A DNA stretch of 45,350 bases, taken from the NCBI RefSeq assembly GCF_004341885.1, contig NZ_SLVX01000028.1, positions 1-45,350 of the forward strand, written 5' to 3'. The notes under the pieces were generated by a model. That model saw only the letters and a program-made list of their open reading frames with translations. It was not told where the DNA came from and did no database searches. The DNA is from Shinella granuli (GTDB lineage Bacteria > Pseudomonadota > Alphaproteobacteria > Rhizobiales > Rhizobiaceae). Both the position numbers and the translations under genes were made by a program. Each line of letters starts with the position of its first letter. Position 1 is the stretch's first letter. Shown here in pieces: positions 1 through 8,113 of this stretch.

Positions 1-95
1 ACCCTACGCCGCATCGCTCAAGGCTGGCCGGCCGCCGACATCGAAGCCCTGATGCCATGGAACTTCAAGCCCGACGCCATCGGCTGACCGCTTAC
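1..95 (+). mobile_element. tnpC: IS66-family element, right end with 3' tip of tnpC
   Basis: The first 87 bases read in frame 1 as the last 28 residues of a transposase ending in ...IEALMPWNFKPDAIG. The pattern 'RIA..W....I..LMPWN' is the usual C-terminus of IS66 TnpC. Directly after the stop codon, CCGCTTAC (88-95) is the reverse complement of GTAAGCGG; IS66 termini usually begin GTAAGCG, so the element probably ends near 95. The rest lies outside the window. Identity rests on a short tail, so confidence is moderate. Confidence 0.6.
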
Positions 96-332
96 TGCTC
101 AATGTATGGACCGGCCGCGTTTCGCAAGTGAGTTTCGCATGAACGTCGGAAGTCGCTGATATGTATCCGGCCTGTTTGATCGGCTTTTGAGCCGTGGCCA
201 TTTTGGAAGTACGCACGCGCTTTTGGTCGCATTAGCGGACAGATTGACGAGCAACCATTTGGGCCATCTGACTCAGGGCGCGTTTATTGATCCGTTCCAT
301 GTCGTGTCTCATTCGCGAACTGTGGATTTCCT

Positions 333-1385
333 CTATATTTTCATGGTCACATGGCAGTCGAACGGCGTCTCGTTGCGCAACACGCTCCAGGCAATGCGTG
401 CCAATTTGTTGGCGAGCGCAACGGCGAGCTTGTTGGCATGCATTCTTGGTGCAGCATTCCGTAACCAAGGCCCGAAGCTGAACCGTTCCCAATTGTGCGG
501 TCGCATCAGGATGACCTTGGCCGCCTGGATGAACAGCGTTCGGAGGTATTTGCTTCCCCGCTTGGAAATCCCACCCAGGATGGAACGGCCGCCGGTGCTG
601 TATTGTCGAGGCACCAAGCCCAACCATGCACCGAAGTCACGTCCCCGCTCGAAAGCCTCGCCGCTGCCGACCGCGGCGACGACAGCAGTGGAAATCAGTG
701 GTCCAACACCGGGTATGCTCATCAGGCGCTGGCTGTTTGCCTCATTCTGACTGATCGTCTCGATCTCGAGCGTGACCGCCTCAATGCGCTCGTCGAGCCG
801 GAGCCAATCTTCATGCAGGCCCATGATCAGGTCGTGCATCCTCTGGGAAATCTCGTCCTTTCGACTTCTCAAAATCTCCAACAGCGAATTGCGCAGGGAT
901 CGGGACCCCGCCCTGACGGCAATGCCTTGTTCGATGAGAAAGGCGCGAATTTGGTTGATCGTCGCCGTGCGGCGAGAGATCAGGCGCGAACGAACTCTGT
1001 GGCAGGCTTGCAGATCGAGCTGGTCTTGCGTCTTCTCCCGCACGGTTCGCAGGTTGGGCCGCAGGGCAGCTTCCGCGATGGCTTCCGCATCATTGTAGTC
1101 GTTCTTCTGCCCCTTCAGGAAGGGCTTCACATAGATCGCCGGAATGATGCGAGGAGTATGACCCAATTGCCGCAGCGCCCGGCTGACAAAATGGGCGCTG
1201 AGGCAAGCCTCCATACCCACGATGCAAGGCGGCAGCTTCCTGAATGTCTCGACAAGCGCCAGGCGCTTGATCTTCCGCCGGAAGGCAATCCGTCCATCCG
1301 TGCCGAAGCCGACAATGTGAAAGACCTCCTTGCCAATGTCGATGCCGATCGAAGCAAGAGAGGTGTGTGAGGAAGTCGTCTCCAT
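333..1385 (-). CDS. IS110-family transposase
   Basis: A 350-residue transposase of the IS110/IS116/IS902 group. The N-terminal RuvC-like DEDD domain starts with 'IGIDIGKEVFHIV', continues with 'CIVGMEAC' and 'KNDYNDAEAIAEA', and the C-terminal Transposase_20 domain has 'LMSIPGVGPLISTAVVAAVG', 'FGAWLGLVP' and 'STGG' motifs. I chose the ATG at 1385 rather than one 45 bases upstream because GGAG lies about 8 bases before it. The gene looks intact. Its 5' side abuts a DUF2971 gene that stops abruptly at about 1445, so the element inserted there. IS110 elements lack classical terminal inverted repeats, so exact borders cannot be read; the left border should lie somewhere between 230 and 330. Confidence 0.9.
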   Translation of the reverse strand: METTSSHTSLASIGIDIGKEVFHIVGFGTDGRIAFRRKIKRLALVETFRKLPPCIVGMEACLSAHFVSRALRQLGHTPRIIPAIYVKPFLKGQKNDYNDAEAIAEAALRPNLRTVREKTQDQLDLQACHRVRSRLISRRTATINQIRAFLIEQGIAVRAGSRSLRNSLLEILRSRKDEISQRMHDLIMGLHEDWLRLDERIEAVTLEIETISQNEANSQRLMSIPGVGPLISTAVVAAVGSGEAFERGRDFGAWLGLVPRQYSTGGRSILGGISKRGSKYLRTLFIQAAKVILMRPHNWERFSFGPWLRNAAPRMHANKLAVALANKLARIAWSVLRNETPFDCHVTMKI

Positions 1386-1444
1386 GGCTGCTTCTCCGAG
1401 TTGGTGATGGTGGCCCGTGCAGACTACCATCTCAGGGGGAGCAG

Positions 1445-1749
1445 CCGGTCCATTCCATTAGCGGGAGAGCCTCGTATGTTCCGGTAAAGGAGACTAGAGC
1501 AAAATTCGCAATCATGTTCTCGAGAAGCTTGTACAGGTCTTTCGTGCTCTTGCTGACCGGTTTGAACATGGCGTCGATTAGGCCGTCTGCGGGGCTGCCG
1601 TTCTCATAAAAGGCTTCCATCGGGTCGTTCATTGCGTGAAACGGCGGCGCATAAAGATAGCTGTTATGAAGGGAATCCATCTCACGGGTGAAGGTGTTCG
1701 CATCCAGCCAACGAAACCGGTAGAGCGTTTGTGGCGTCTTGGTATTCAT
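1445..1749 (-). pseudogene. DUF2971 family protein, 3'-truncated by IS110
   Basis: About 100 codons of a DUF2971-like protein: 'LYRFRWLDANTF', 'YLYAPPFHAMNDPMEAF' and 'ALVSFTGTYEALPLMEW' match the family pattern (Y+Y+R.., ..F+NDP.D, S.S....PLMW). DUF2971 proteins are typically 230-300 residues, so the C-terminal half is missing; similarity stops exactly where the IS110 element begins. The ATG at 1749 is preferred over a TTG at 1764. It begins 11 bases after the stop of the GNAT toxin gene and reads the same way, so it may once have been the last gene of the toxin-antitoxin operon. Function of DUF2971 is not established. Confidence 0.65.
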
Positions 1750-1760
1750 TGAAGGTGAGC

Positions 1761-2237
1761 TCAACTCTGCTTAAGCGACATGACTAGCGTCATGGGTTGT
1801 TTGGGCGACGCGGTGAAACCATATTGTTCATAGAAGGCTTTTGCTTCGTCCGAAATCGCGTGGACAAGGATGCCGCGAATGCCCATGATGTGCGCGGCCT
1901 GTCCGGCGCGTAAGACAGCGTCCTGCAGCAGCCCAGCGCCAAGTCCTCTTCCTTGCCAGGCGCGATCGATGGCGAGACGGCCAAGGATGGCCATGGGGAT
2001 TGGGTCCGGCATGTTGCGGCGGAGCGAACCCGGCGCATCGCTGGCGGCCATGCCACCGGACGAGAGGCAATAATAGCCGACAACACGCGCTGCCTCACAA
2101 ACGACATAGGTTCGGGACGCACCGCTGATTTGATTGGCGCGAGCACGGCGGCGCAGCCATTCATCAAGGGTGTCGTGTCCGCTGTCGAAGCGTTCGAGAT
2201 CGTGCGCTTCGGTCAGAAGCGTGGGCGCAGACAGCAT
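1761..2237 (-). CDS. GNAT-family toxin of a TacAT-type toxin-antitoxin pair
   Basis: A 158-residue Gcn5-related N-acetyltransferase. The acetyl-CoA binding motif is visible as 'AWQGRGLGAGLLQDA' (about residues 93-107), followed by the C-terminal 'FYEQYGF' with the conserved tyrosine used as general acid in TacT toxins. Known TacT/AtaT enzymes acetylate the amino acid on charged tRNAs and block translation; that this one does so is inferred from family and context. Its ATG overlaps the stop codon of the upstream DUF1778 gene by one base (TAATG), the normal layout for this class. Length is typical (about 160-170). It appears intact. Confidence 0.85.
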   Translation of the reverse strand: MLSAPTLLTEAHDLERFDSGHDTLDEWLRRRARANQISGASRTYVVCEAARVVGYYCLSSGGMAASDAPGSLRRNMPDPIPMAILGRLAIDRAWQGRGLGAGLLQDAVLRAGQAAHIMGIRGILVHAISDEAKAFYEQYGFTASPKQPMTLVMSLKQS

Positions 2238-2521
2238 TACGACTGCCAGGGCTTCGGTGCATTCATCAGGCGGGTGAAGCCTGCACCGCTTGGCGGTCGG
2301 TCGAGCACGTCGAGATAATGCTGAAAACTCTCGGGATCGACGCGGACTAGCGTCTGGTCAAGAAGCGCATCCTCGGCAGCACGGCGCGCCGCATCAATCA
2401 TGAAATCTGAACGCGTTTTTCCATGCGCGCCAGCTGCCCGATCGATCAGGTCGGAGATGTCCTTGCGAATACGCAGTTGGACGGGCTTGGTACGAGATTC
2501 TACTTCTGTCTTTATGGTCAT
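2237..2521 (-). CDS. DUF1778 antitoxin (TacA-like, ribbon-helix-helix)
   Basis: A 94-residue antitoxin. The N-terminal half ('KPVQLRIRKDISDLIDRAA', then 'KTRSDFMIDAARRAAEDAL') is the ribbon-helix-helix DNA-binding domain typical of DUF1778; the C-terminal tail ('FQHYLDVLDRPP') is the region that wraps and neutralises the partner GNAT enzyme in characterised TacAT pairs. It precedes and overlaps the toxin gene. AGAGG lies about 9 bases upstream of the ATG. A perfect 13-bp-armed palindrome lies 30 bases upstream, the likely operator for autoregulation by the antitoxin-toxin complex. Confidence 0.87.
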   Translation of the reverse strand: MTIKTEVESRTKPVQLRIRKDISDLIDRAAGAHGKTRSDFMIDAARRAAEDALLDQTLVRVDPESFQHYLDVLDRPPSGAGFTRLMNAPKPWQS

Positions 2522-2550
2522 GGCTTTTACCTCTCAAATCAGTATAGCCG

Positions 2551-2577
2551 ATTTAGATATACATTGTATATCTAAAT
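2551..2577. promoter_or_regulatory. 27-bp palindromic operator of the toxin-antitoxin operon
   Basis: ATTTAGATATACA (2551-2563), one spacer base, then TGTATATCTAAAT (2565-2577): a perfect inverted repeat with 13-bp arms in an AT-rich patch inside a GC-rich window. It sits 30 bp upstream of the DUF1778 antitoxin start, where ribbon-helix-helix antitoxins commonly bind to repress their own operon. The -10 region is probably embedded in it. Binding is inferred from position and symmetry. Confidence 0.75.
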
Positions 2578-2662
2578 TATTGGCCTGCCCCTCGCAGGGC
2601 TGTGTCGAGCTTTAGATACCTTGGATCAGCCATCAAAGACGGCTTGGCAGCCGTGATCTGGT

Positions 2663-3529
2663 TTAGGCAGGCGCGCGTAGCCAGGCTTTCGTCGCCTTTC
2701 CTGTTCCCGGTGCAAGGGTGGGCAAGGTCGTCTCGTCGGCAAAGACCCGTTCGCCCGCCTTGACGCGCTCGAGGATGTAATCGGCGCATATCTGAAGTTC
2801 GAAGCCAAGATACCCCATCCACTGGGCCATCAGCGATCGGCTGATCTCGACGCCGTCGCGCAGGTAAATCGCCTCCTGCCGATACGGCGGCAGACCGTCG
2901 GCGTATTTGGAGACAGCGATATAGGCGAGCAGCCGCTCTGACGGCAAACCGCTCTCGATGATGTGTGCCGGTGCCGCTGCCTGGATCACACCATCGCGGC
3001 CTCGGAATGCATATTTGGGACGGCGCGTCACGATGACCCGGAACTTCGGCGGCACGACATCCAGTCGCTCGGAGCGGTCTTCGCCGATCAGGACCTTTTC
3101 CAGACCAACACAATCGTCGGGAATATCCGGCTCGATGACTTCTTCGATGCGTTCGAGATGGGCGGCAAACCCCTTTCGTGGCCGGGGTGCTCGTTTCAGC
3201 TTGTCGCCGGCGGCACGATCAAGCTCGCTCTGGATCGCGGAGAGGCCTGTCTCCACCTCCTCGAAAGCAAAGGACACCTGCTCATCGTTGACGCCAAGCC
3301 GCAGCCGCTCGGAACGGGTGCCATGTTGGGTGCGCTGCAGAACCTTCAGGATCGATGTGAGATTGGTGATCCGCTCGTTGGCGCTCTTCTCGACAGCCTC
3401 CAGGCGGGCAATCTCGGCCGTCGCGGTGGCAAGTCGGGCCTCGTTTGCAGCCTGCTCCCGCGCCATCGCAAGGATCATGGCCTTGAGCGCATCGACGTCG
3501 TCGGGCAGGTCGGAAACGGGCAATACCAT
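2663..3529 (-). pseudogene. tnpC: IS66 transposase TnpC, C-terminally truncated
   Basis: 288 residues where a full IS66 TnpC has about 500-540. Visible are the N-terminal leucine-zipper-like helix, 'RTQHGTRSERL' (usually +.+FG..SE+), the ordered 'PDDCVGLEKVLIGEDRSERLDVVP' linker, the central 'VSKYADGLPPYRQEAIYLRDGVEISRSLMAQWMG' (read here in parts) and the first catalytic region 'VFADETTLPTLAPGTGKATK'. After that the frame leaves the family and stops, so the rest of the DDE domain is lost. The 86 bases between this stop and the toxin-antitoxin operator stay open in another frame but match nothing I recognise. It forms a tnpABC set with the two upstream genes. Confidence 0.8.
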
Positions 3530-3604
3530 GGGGATGATTAGAGCATAAAAATAGCCGTTTTCCCAACGGTTACAGCGGCATGATTCATCTTGCCGCAGGC
3601 GCTC

Positions 3605-3949
3605 TCAGCCCGTCAGCAACGGCCGTCGCACTTTGGCTGGGCGGATTTTGCGCCAGTCCATTCCAGCCAGAAGCGCCATGAGCTGCGAGTGATCCAGACG
3701 CACCCGAGCCGCCGATATGCCCGGCCAGTAGAAGGTCTGCTCTTCGAGCCTTTTCGAATAGAGGCAGACCCCTGAGCCATCCCACCAGACGATGCGAACT
3801 CGATCCGCCCGTTTCGATCGGAAGACGTAAAGAGCGCCGTTGAACGGGTCGAGGCCGCCATCTCGCACGAGCGCCATCAAGGAGGCGGCTCCCTTGCGGA
3901 AGTCGACGGGTTGGCAGGACACGTAGACCACAACACCCGAGCCGATCAT
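3605..3949 (-). CDS. tnpB: IS66 accessory protein TnpB
   Basis: A full-length (114 residues) IS66 Orf2-like protein. Diagnostic stretches are 'VDFRKGAASLMALV', 'DPFNGALYVFRSKRADRVRIVWWDGSG' (seen in two parts) and 'KRLEEQTFYWP', all typical of TnpB. Its ATG overlaps the TGA of tnpA (ATGA), the standard translationally coupled layout of the family. TnpB is needed for IS66 transposition although its biochemical role is not well defined. The partner tnpC is broken, so the element is probably no longer autonomous. Confidence 0.92.
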   Translation of the reverse strand: MIGSGVVVYVSCQPVDFRKGAASLMALVRDGGLDPFNGALYVFRSKRADRVRIVWWDGSGVCLYSKRLEEQTFYWPGISAARVRLDHSQLMALLAGMDWRKIRPAKVRRPLLTG

Positions 3950-4332
3950 GCCAGGCGAACCGCCTGCAGAACCTTCGCCAGGTGTTCGGGGGCAACATCG
4001 CTGGCCGCACGAACCAGGATATCGCCGATGACGATCTCCACCACGGGACTCGCCACCGGTTCAACACGCGCGAACCTGACCTCGCTGCCCGTCGCTCCCG
4101 GCAGGGGCGTGACCGCGCCCGAGGAAAGCGCCTTGCGACGCCAGCCGTAGAGTTGCGACGGGTCAACCCCGGCCGAACGCGCGATCCCAGACACATTGGC
4201 ACCAGGCAGGAGCGTCTCGGCTACAAGCCGGGCCTTCTCATCATCTGACCAATCGCGTGGCTTGCGTCGCTTCTTGACCGGTTCGGCAGTCAAAATCTCA
4301 AACGCCCGAGGCTGATTCACCGTGTCGCTCAT
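3946..4332 (-). CDS. tnpA: IS66 protein TnpA (OrfA, helix-turn-helix)
   Basis: A 128-residue IS66 OrfA. The central part 'RDWSDDEKARLVAETLLPGA', 'VSGIARSAGVDPSQLYGWRR' is the IS66/IS3-type helix-turn-helix, and the tail 'IVIGDILVRAASDVAPEHLAKVLQAVR' is the usual C-terminal motif ('G.++.+....+...L..+l.a+r'). I place the start at 4332 because GGGGA lies 5 bases upstream; another ATG is 21 bases further upstream. CGCTCAC at 4375-4381 resembles an IS66 terminus (GTGAGCG read inward), so the element probably ends at about 4381. Confidence 0.88.
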   Translation of the reverse strand: MSDTVNQPRAFEILTAEPVKKRRKPRDWSDDEKARLVAETLLPGANVSGIARSAGVDPSQLYGWRRKALSSGAVTPLPGATGSEVRFARVEPVASPVVEIVIGDILVRAASDVAPEHLAKVLQAVRLA

Positions 4333-4403
4333 AGGATTCCCCACATGATTCATGCAGAAAATGCCCTCTCGGCACGCTCACCCGCCGCCATCGCATTGGG
4401 AAG

Positions 4404-4974
4404 ATGAAGTTCAAGGTGACGAACTGGCCGGAGTATGAGGCCGGTCTTCGCCAGCGGGGCAGCCTGACGCTGTAGGTGTCGGCAGAAGCGCTGTCATCCT
4501 GGGAGGCACCGAAGCGGAGAACACGCGGCGGCCAGCCGCGCTATTCCGATCTGGCAATCGAGACCACCCTGACGTTGGGAGCAGTGTTCGGCCTGCGACT
4601 GCGCCAAATAGAGGGCTTGCTAGCATCGGTTCTGAAACTGATGGGGTCGGCACAGCGCCGATGCTGCCGTCGTCATTCCACCTCGGTCCAACGCGATCGG
4701 CTGCTCGGATACAGAGATTGCCAGTCAGCGGAATTGTCATATCGCGGCGATCAAGGCGCATGGCCGAATGAATTGGCAAGCTGCGACTGGCTATGGCGAG
4801 TGTTCGCTGGTCGAGACCGCCATCGGTCGCTACAAATCGATCATAGGACACCGCCTGCGCGCTCGATCTTTCGGCGCACAGCAGACGGAAGTTGCCATCG
4901 GCTGAGCCGTTCTCAATCGCATGCTCGCTTGTGCACGCCCTAAATCCGTCCGCGGCCAAACCGCTAACGCATAG
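4404..4974 (+). pseudogene. IS5-family (IS903-type) transposase remnant, copy 1
   Basis: The N-terminus 'MKFKVTNWPEYEAGLRQRGS' is followed by an in-frame TAG at 4473-4475 where the second copy has a Trp codon, then 'SWEAPKRRTRGGQPRYSDLAIE', 'GLRLRQIEGLLASVLKLMG'. The middle of the transposase is deleted at about 4655-4670. The last third resumes in other frames: 'HIAAIKAHGRMNWQAATGYG', 'SLVETAIGRYKSIIGHRLRA', 'AVLNRMLACARPKSVRG', ending at the TAG at 4972-4974. This is an internally deleted, inactive relic, related to but distinct from the copy at 7334. Confidence 0.8.
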
Positions 4975-5160
4975 CGGCTGCGTCAAAGACCGAACAGTCG
5001 TTCGTCCCGCGACCCATGCGCGAACGCTAATACATGGCGAACATGCTGATCCCTTGCGGTGACAACTGCCTTTCCCTCCCCGGCAGAAACGACAACAGCA
5101 CGCGCTGCGGGGGCGCCATCCAGACATGACGATGCCTGTGTGTCGTCATCGCCGTCTCGC

Positions 5161-6504
5161 TTATGGACCGGTGGAGGGGCTGCTGTTCGACAGGATACGG
5201 TCGCGTACTTCGGACACCGAATTCGCATGCGCCGCAAAACCCTCGTAGCCAGCGAAGATGCGAGCGGCAGGAGCTAGGCGGTGATAGGCCGCTTGTGAGA
5301 GATAGGCTATCGAAGAGCGTTTCATGAAATCAAACACCGACAGCGGCGATGCAGTGTTGGCCCGGCCACCAGTCGGTAAGACATGGCTAGGCCCAAGCAC
5401 AAAGTTTGCGATCGATATCGCCGAATGCGGCCCTATCAGAATTTCGCCTGCATTTCTGATCCGGGGCAGCAATTCGAAGGCGGAGGTCGACAGGACCGCC
5501 AGGTGTTCGGCAGCATAGTCGTTGATGAAATCGAACGCGGCCTCGATCGAAGGCGCCAGCACGATCCCGCCATTTTGACCGCCCAACACCGTGCGGGAGA
5601 AATCCGCGCGGTAGGCACCCATCGTCGACCAAAGCTCGGGCACGGCGGCCGCGATAGCTTCTGCCAGTGCGCGGTCGGCTGTTACGACGAAGGCCGATGA
5701 GTCAGGGCCGTGTTCAGATTCAACAGTGAGTTCAAGCGCTGCAAGAGCAGCCGGAACCGAATTGTCCGCATAGACAAGCAATTCGCTCGGACCAGCCGGG
5801 CTACCTGGATCGATCCGGTTCGAAAGAAGCTGGCGAGCCGCACTGACCCATGGGCTGCCTGGACCAACCATCTTCGCGCATTTTGGCACTGTCTCAGTGC
5901 CAAAAGCCACCGCGGCCACTGCTTGGGCCCCGCCGCATAGATAGATTTCATCTACACCTATCAGGGAAGCTATGAAGCGTGTGGCGGCGTCAGCCGATCC
6001 GTCCGGTCCAGGCGGAGTAACAATAACCACCCTCCCCACCCCGGCGACCTTCGCCGGCACTGCCGTCATGATTGCACTCGATGGGAAAAAACCTTTGCCG
6101 CGTGGCACGTAACAGGCCACTGAATCGATGGATGTCCATCGGTCGCCGATCAGTGCGCCTTCGGTTTGCTCGCTTAGCCACAACATCTCGGGCATTTGGG
6201 CCAAATGGAAACGTGTGACCTGCTGCACCGAAAGCCTGATCGCATTGACGATCTCGGGATCAAGTTCCTTTTCGGCGTTCGCGATTTGATCGGATGAAAT
6301 CCTTAACGACTCGCGGTCGAGCACCACGCCGTCAAAACGCGCGGCAAGGTCGATGAGAGCGATGTCACCCCTTTCCCGAACCGCAGCGATGATCGGCTCG
6401 ACCTTCTTGATGGTGTCGGCCAAATCGGCTTCCGTCCGCTCCAGGAGCTCCGTGCGTGCCGAAGCAGACATTTTGGCTAGGTCATGAATCGCAACAGGTG
6501 ACAT
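5161..6504 (-). CDS. HisD-family (histidinol dehydrogenase-like) alcohol dehydrogenase paralogue
   Basis: A 447-residue protein of full histidinol dehydrogenase length. Recognisable are 'VACYVPRGKGFFPSSAIMTA', 'LCGGAQAVAAVAFGTETVP', 'IDPGSPAGPSELLVYAD', 'ESEHGPDSSA', 'DYAAEHLAVLS' and 'GPSHVLPTGG'. The catalytic Glu-His pair is present (E333-H334), as are His265 and His426, but two zinc ligands of true HisD differ: Gln is Glu (E262) and Asp is Asn (N367). With no his genes nearby, it more likely oxidises another polyol or alcohol; HpsN (sulfopropanediol 3-dehydrogenase) is a known example of such a paralogue. GAAGGA lies about 7 bases before the ATG. An SDR stub lies directly upstream in the same direction. 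Confidence 0.85.
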   Translation of the reverse strand: MSPVAIHDLAKMSASARTELLERTEADLADTIKKVEPIIAAVRERGDIALIDLAARFDGVVLDRESLRISSDQIANAEKELDPEIVNAIRLSVQQVTRFHLAQMPEMLWLSEQTEGALIGDRWTSIDSVACYVPRGKGFFPSSAIMTAVPAKVAGVGRVVIVTPPGPDGSADAATRFIASLIGVDEIYLCGGAQAVAAVAFGTETVPKCAKMVGPGSPWVSAARQLLSNRIDPGSPAGPSELLVYADNSVPAALAALELTVESEHGPDSSAFVVTADRALAEAIAAAVPELWSTMGAYRADFSRTVLGGQNGGIVLAPSIEAAFDFINDYAAEHLAVLSTSAFELLPRIRNAGEILIGPHSAISIANFVLGPSHVLPTGGRANTASPLSVFDFMKRSSIAYLSQAAYHRLAPAARIFAGYEGFAAHANSVSEVRDRILSNSSPSTGP

Positions 6505-6519
6505 TCTATTTCCTTCGTA

Positions 6520-6720
6520 TTAATTTCTCGGTCGCCGCCCATATGGGGAAACGCGTGCGGCAAGCCAGCCGCCGCCGATGTTGAGAATGTGCCCGGTGAT
6601 GAATTGGGCGTCGTCGCCGCACAGAAACCGAATGCCGCCGGCGACATCCTCTGCCGTGCCAGCACGCCGCATCGGCGTGGGTTCGGTCATGCGCGCCGTA
6701 CCAACGGCGTGAGGTTACGC
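6520..6720 (-). pseudogene. 3' remnant of a short-chain dehydrogenase/reductase gene
   Basis: On the minus strand the frame ending at the TAA 6520-6522 reads 'RMTEPTPMRRAGTAEDVAGG', 'IRFLCGDDAQFITGHILNIG', 'GGWLAARVSPYG'. This is the C-terminal part of a classical SDR: the P+RR.G...DVA..+.FL pattern and the closing G....+.GG. The nucleotide-binding Rossmann half and the YxxxK site are gone; upstream the sequence runs into the inverted duplication of the hydrolase gene at 6828. The stub ends 15 bases before the HisD-like gene, so an SDR-hisD operon once existed here. The left (upstream) border is approximate. Confidence 0.65.
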
Positions 6721-6827
6721 AGAACGCCGGCTGGTTGATCGATACCAGAACTCCTTTCGAGGCGAGCGGACCGCACGGCAATAGAGTGGGGAACGTCACA
6801 GTGCGCTGCGACATTGCCGGTCGGCTC

Positions 6828-7076
6828 TGTTGTCCTCCCCTCCGTCCAGCCCGAGATGATGAGTTCGGCGAGTTCGCCGATATGGTCGTAGTGATGGTGG
6901 GTGATGAAGACTCTGTCGATCGCGGTGATCGGGATGTTCATCCTGGCAAGACTGGAAAGCGTCCCGCGCCCGACATCGAAAAGCAGCCGGCGCCCGTTCA
7001 CCTCCGCCATCGTGCAAGCGCAACTCCTATGGGAGTCGGGAAGGGGCGTTCCTGTTCCAACTGTTGTCACCTTCAT
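6828..7076 (-). pseudogene. Truncated duplicate of the MBL-fold hydrolase gene
   Basis: The first 83 codons of the metallo-beta-lactamase-fold gene at 8253, in inverted orientation. 'MKVTTVGTGTPLPDSHRSCA' and the metal motif 'ITHHHYDHIGELAELII' are identical to the full copy; a few residues differ (A/V23, N/D47, G/S76, T/M78). Homology ends after 'EGRTT', at base 6828, and the frame continues into unrelated sequence. It keeps the first metal-binding motif but lacks the other ligands, so a functional product is unlikely. Confidence 0.85.
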
Positions 7077-7215
7077 GTTTTCTCCCGAGCTTGCGGATGC
7101 TGGTAGCTCCTTATCCCGGCAAGGAGAAAGTGCACCATGAGCCTCAGGCTAGACGTAAGGTCTCAAATGGCGATTCACCCCTACGGGTGATCGACGCTCT
7201 TTTGGCGCGGAGCAA
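6828..7215 (+). repeat. Left arm of a 388-bp inverted duplication
   Basis: This segment pairs with 8114-8501 on the opposite strand (position x pairs with about 15329-x). It contains the start of the MBL-fold gene, its ribosome binding site and about 140 bp of upstream sequence, including a small hairpin around CACCCCTACGGGTG. The arms carry several substitutions and at least two compensating single-base indels, so the duplication is not brand new. Confidence 0.85.
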
Positions 7216-7333
7216 AGCGTTGGTGCACGGATCATTCATCAGCGGTGACGTAGTCGGCTCGGGTGGAAACAACCCAGCTGACGGATTATGCCTTTCAAAC
7301 ACAACGCCTGCCGTCGTCATCATATCGACAAGG

Positions 7334-8041
7334 ATGAAGTTCAAGGTCACGAACTGGTCTCAATACGAGGCTGGTCTTCGTCAGCGTGGTAGACTGACCC
7401 TGTGGATGACGCCAGAGGCCTGTCGTCCTGGCCGGCGCCAAAGCGCACGACACGCGGTGGCCAGCCGCGTTATTCCGATCTGGCGATCGAGAGCGCTCTG
7501 ACGCTGGAACTTATGTTCGGCCTGAGGCTGCGCCAGACGGAAGACTTTCTGGCTTCGGTGCTGCAGCTGATGGGCTTGGGTCTAGCGGCTCCCGATCACT
7601 CGACGCTGAGCCGTCGGGGACGGCAAGCGGCGATCGCCGGACAGGCGGCAAGATGATCGTGGTTGTGTGCCGGCAAAAGGGCCCATCCATGTCCTCATCG
7701 ACAGCACAGGGTTGCAAGTTTACGGCGCTGGCCAATGGCTGGAGGAAAAGCATGGTCTCAAATCTCGTCGGGGCTGGCGCAAGCTGCACCTGGCGCTGGA
7801 TGCCGACAGCGGCGACATCGTCGCACATGTCATGACCGATCAGGATGCCGGCGACGCCTCACAGGTGGAGCCGCTACTCGACCAGATTGAGATGCCGATC
7901 GACCAGTTCACGGCCGATGGAGCCTATGACGGCAACCCTACCTATGAGGTCGTCGCCAGGCATAGCGCCAGCGCCGCGGGCCTGCTCGTCGCGCTCATCA
8001 CGTCCGGTCATCCGTCAACCGTTAAGCCACGGACAACGTGA
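7334..8041 (+). pseudogene. IS5-family (IS903-type) transposase remnant, copy 2
   Basis: It begins 'MKFKVTNWSQYEAGLRQRGR' and 'LTLWMTPEA', then loses one base (a C is missing before CTGTCGTCC) and continues in a second frame with 'SSWPAPKRTTRGGQPRYSDL', 'FGLRLRQTEDFLASVLQLMG', 'APDHSTLSRRGRQAA'. A second frameshift near 7650 leads to 'GPIHVLIDSTGLQVYGAGQW', 'RRGWRKLHLALDADSGDIVA', 'QFTADGAYDGNPTYEVVA', after which it stops. The C-terminal third with the catalytic Glu is absent. It lies inside the inverted repeat of the hydrolase gene. Confidence 0.85.
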
Positions 8042-8113
8042 CAGCTCCGCTGAGCAGCATGGGATGAACGGCCTCAGTCGGAAATGCGAGCCGTCGTTAA
8101 GCCAGAACGTGCC

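Noticed and set aside
495-1370. A 291-codon plus-strand frame opposite the IS110 transposase
   Set aside because: The transposase motifs are on the minus strand; this frame shows only codon-shadow composition.
2577-2662. Open frame reading 'AKPSLMADPRYLKLDTALRG' between the IS66 tnpC and the toxin-antitoxin operator
   Set aside because: It is short, follows a truncated transposase in another frame, matches nothing I recognise, and has no start signals.
5161-6504. Assignment as the histidine biosynthesis enzyme HisD
   Set aside because: Two zinc ligands differ and no other his gene is nearby, so I call it a paralogue.
7144-7350. Possible small gene inside the inverted repeat (ending 'FETLRLA')
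   Set aside because: The same tail appears from the mirror copy at the other arm merely because the DNA is duplicated; there is no ribosome binding site or conserved motif.
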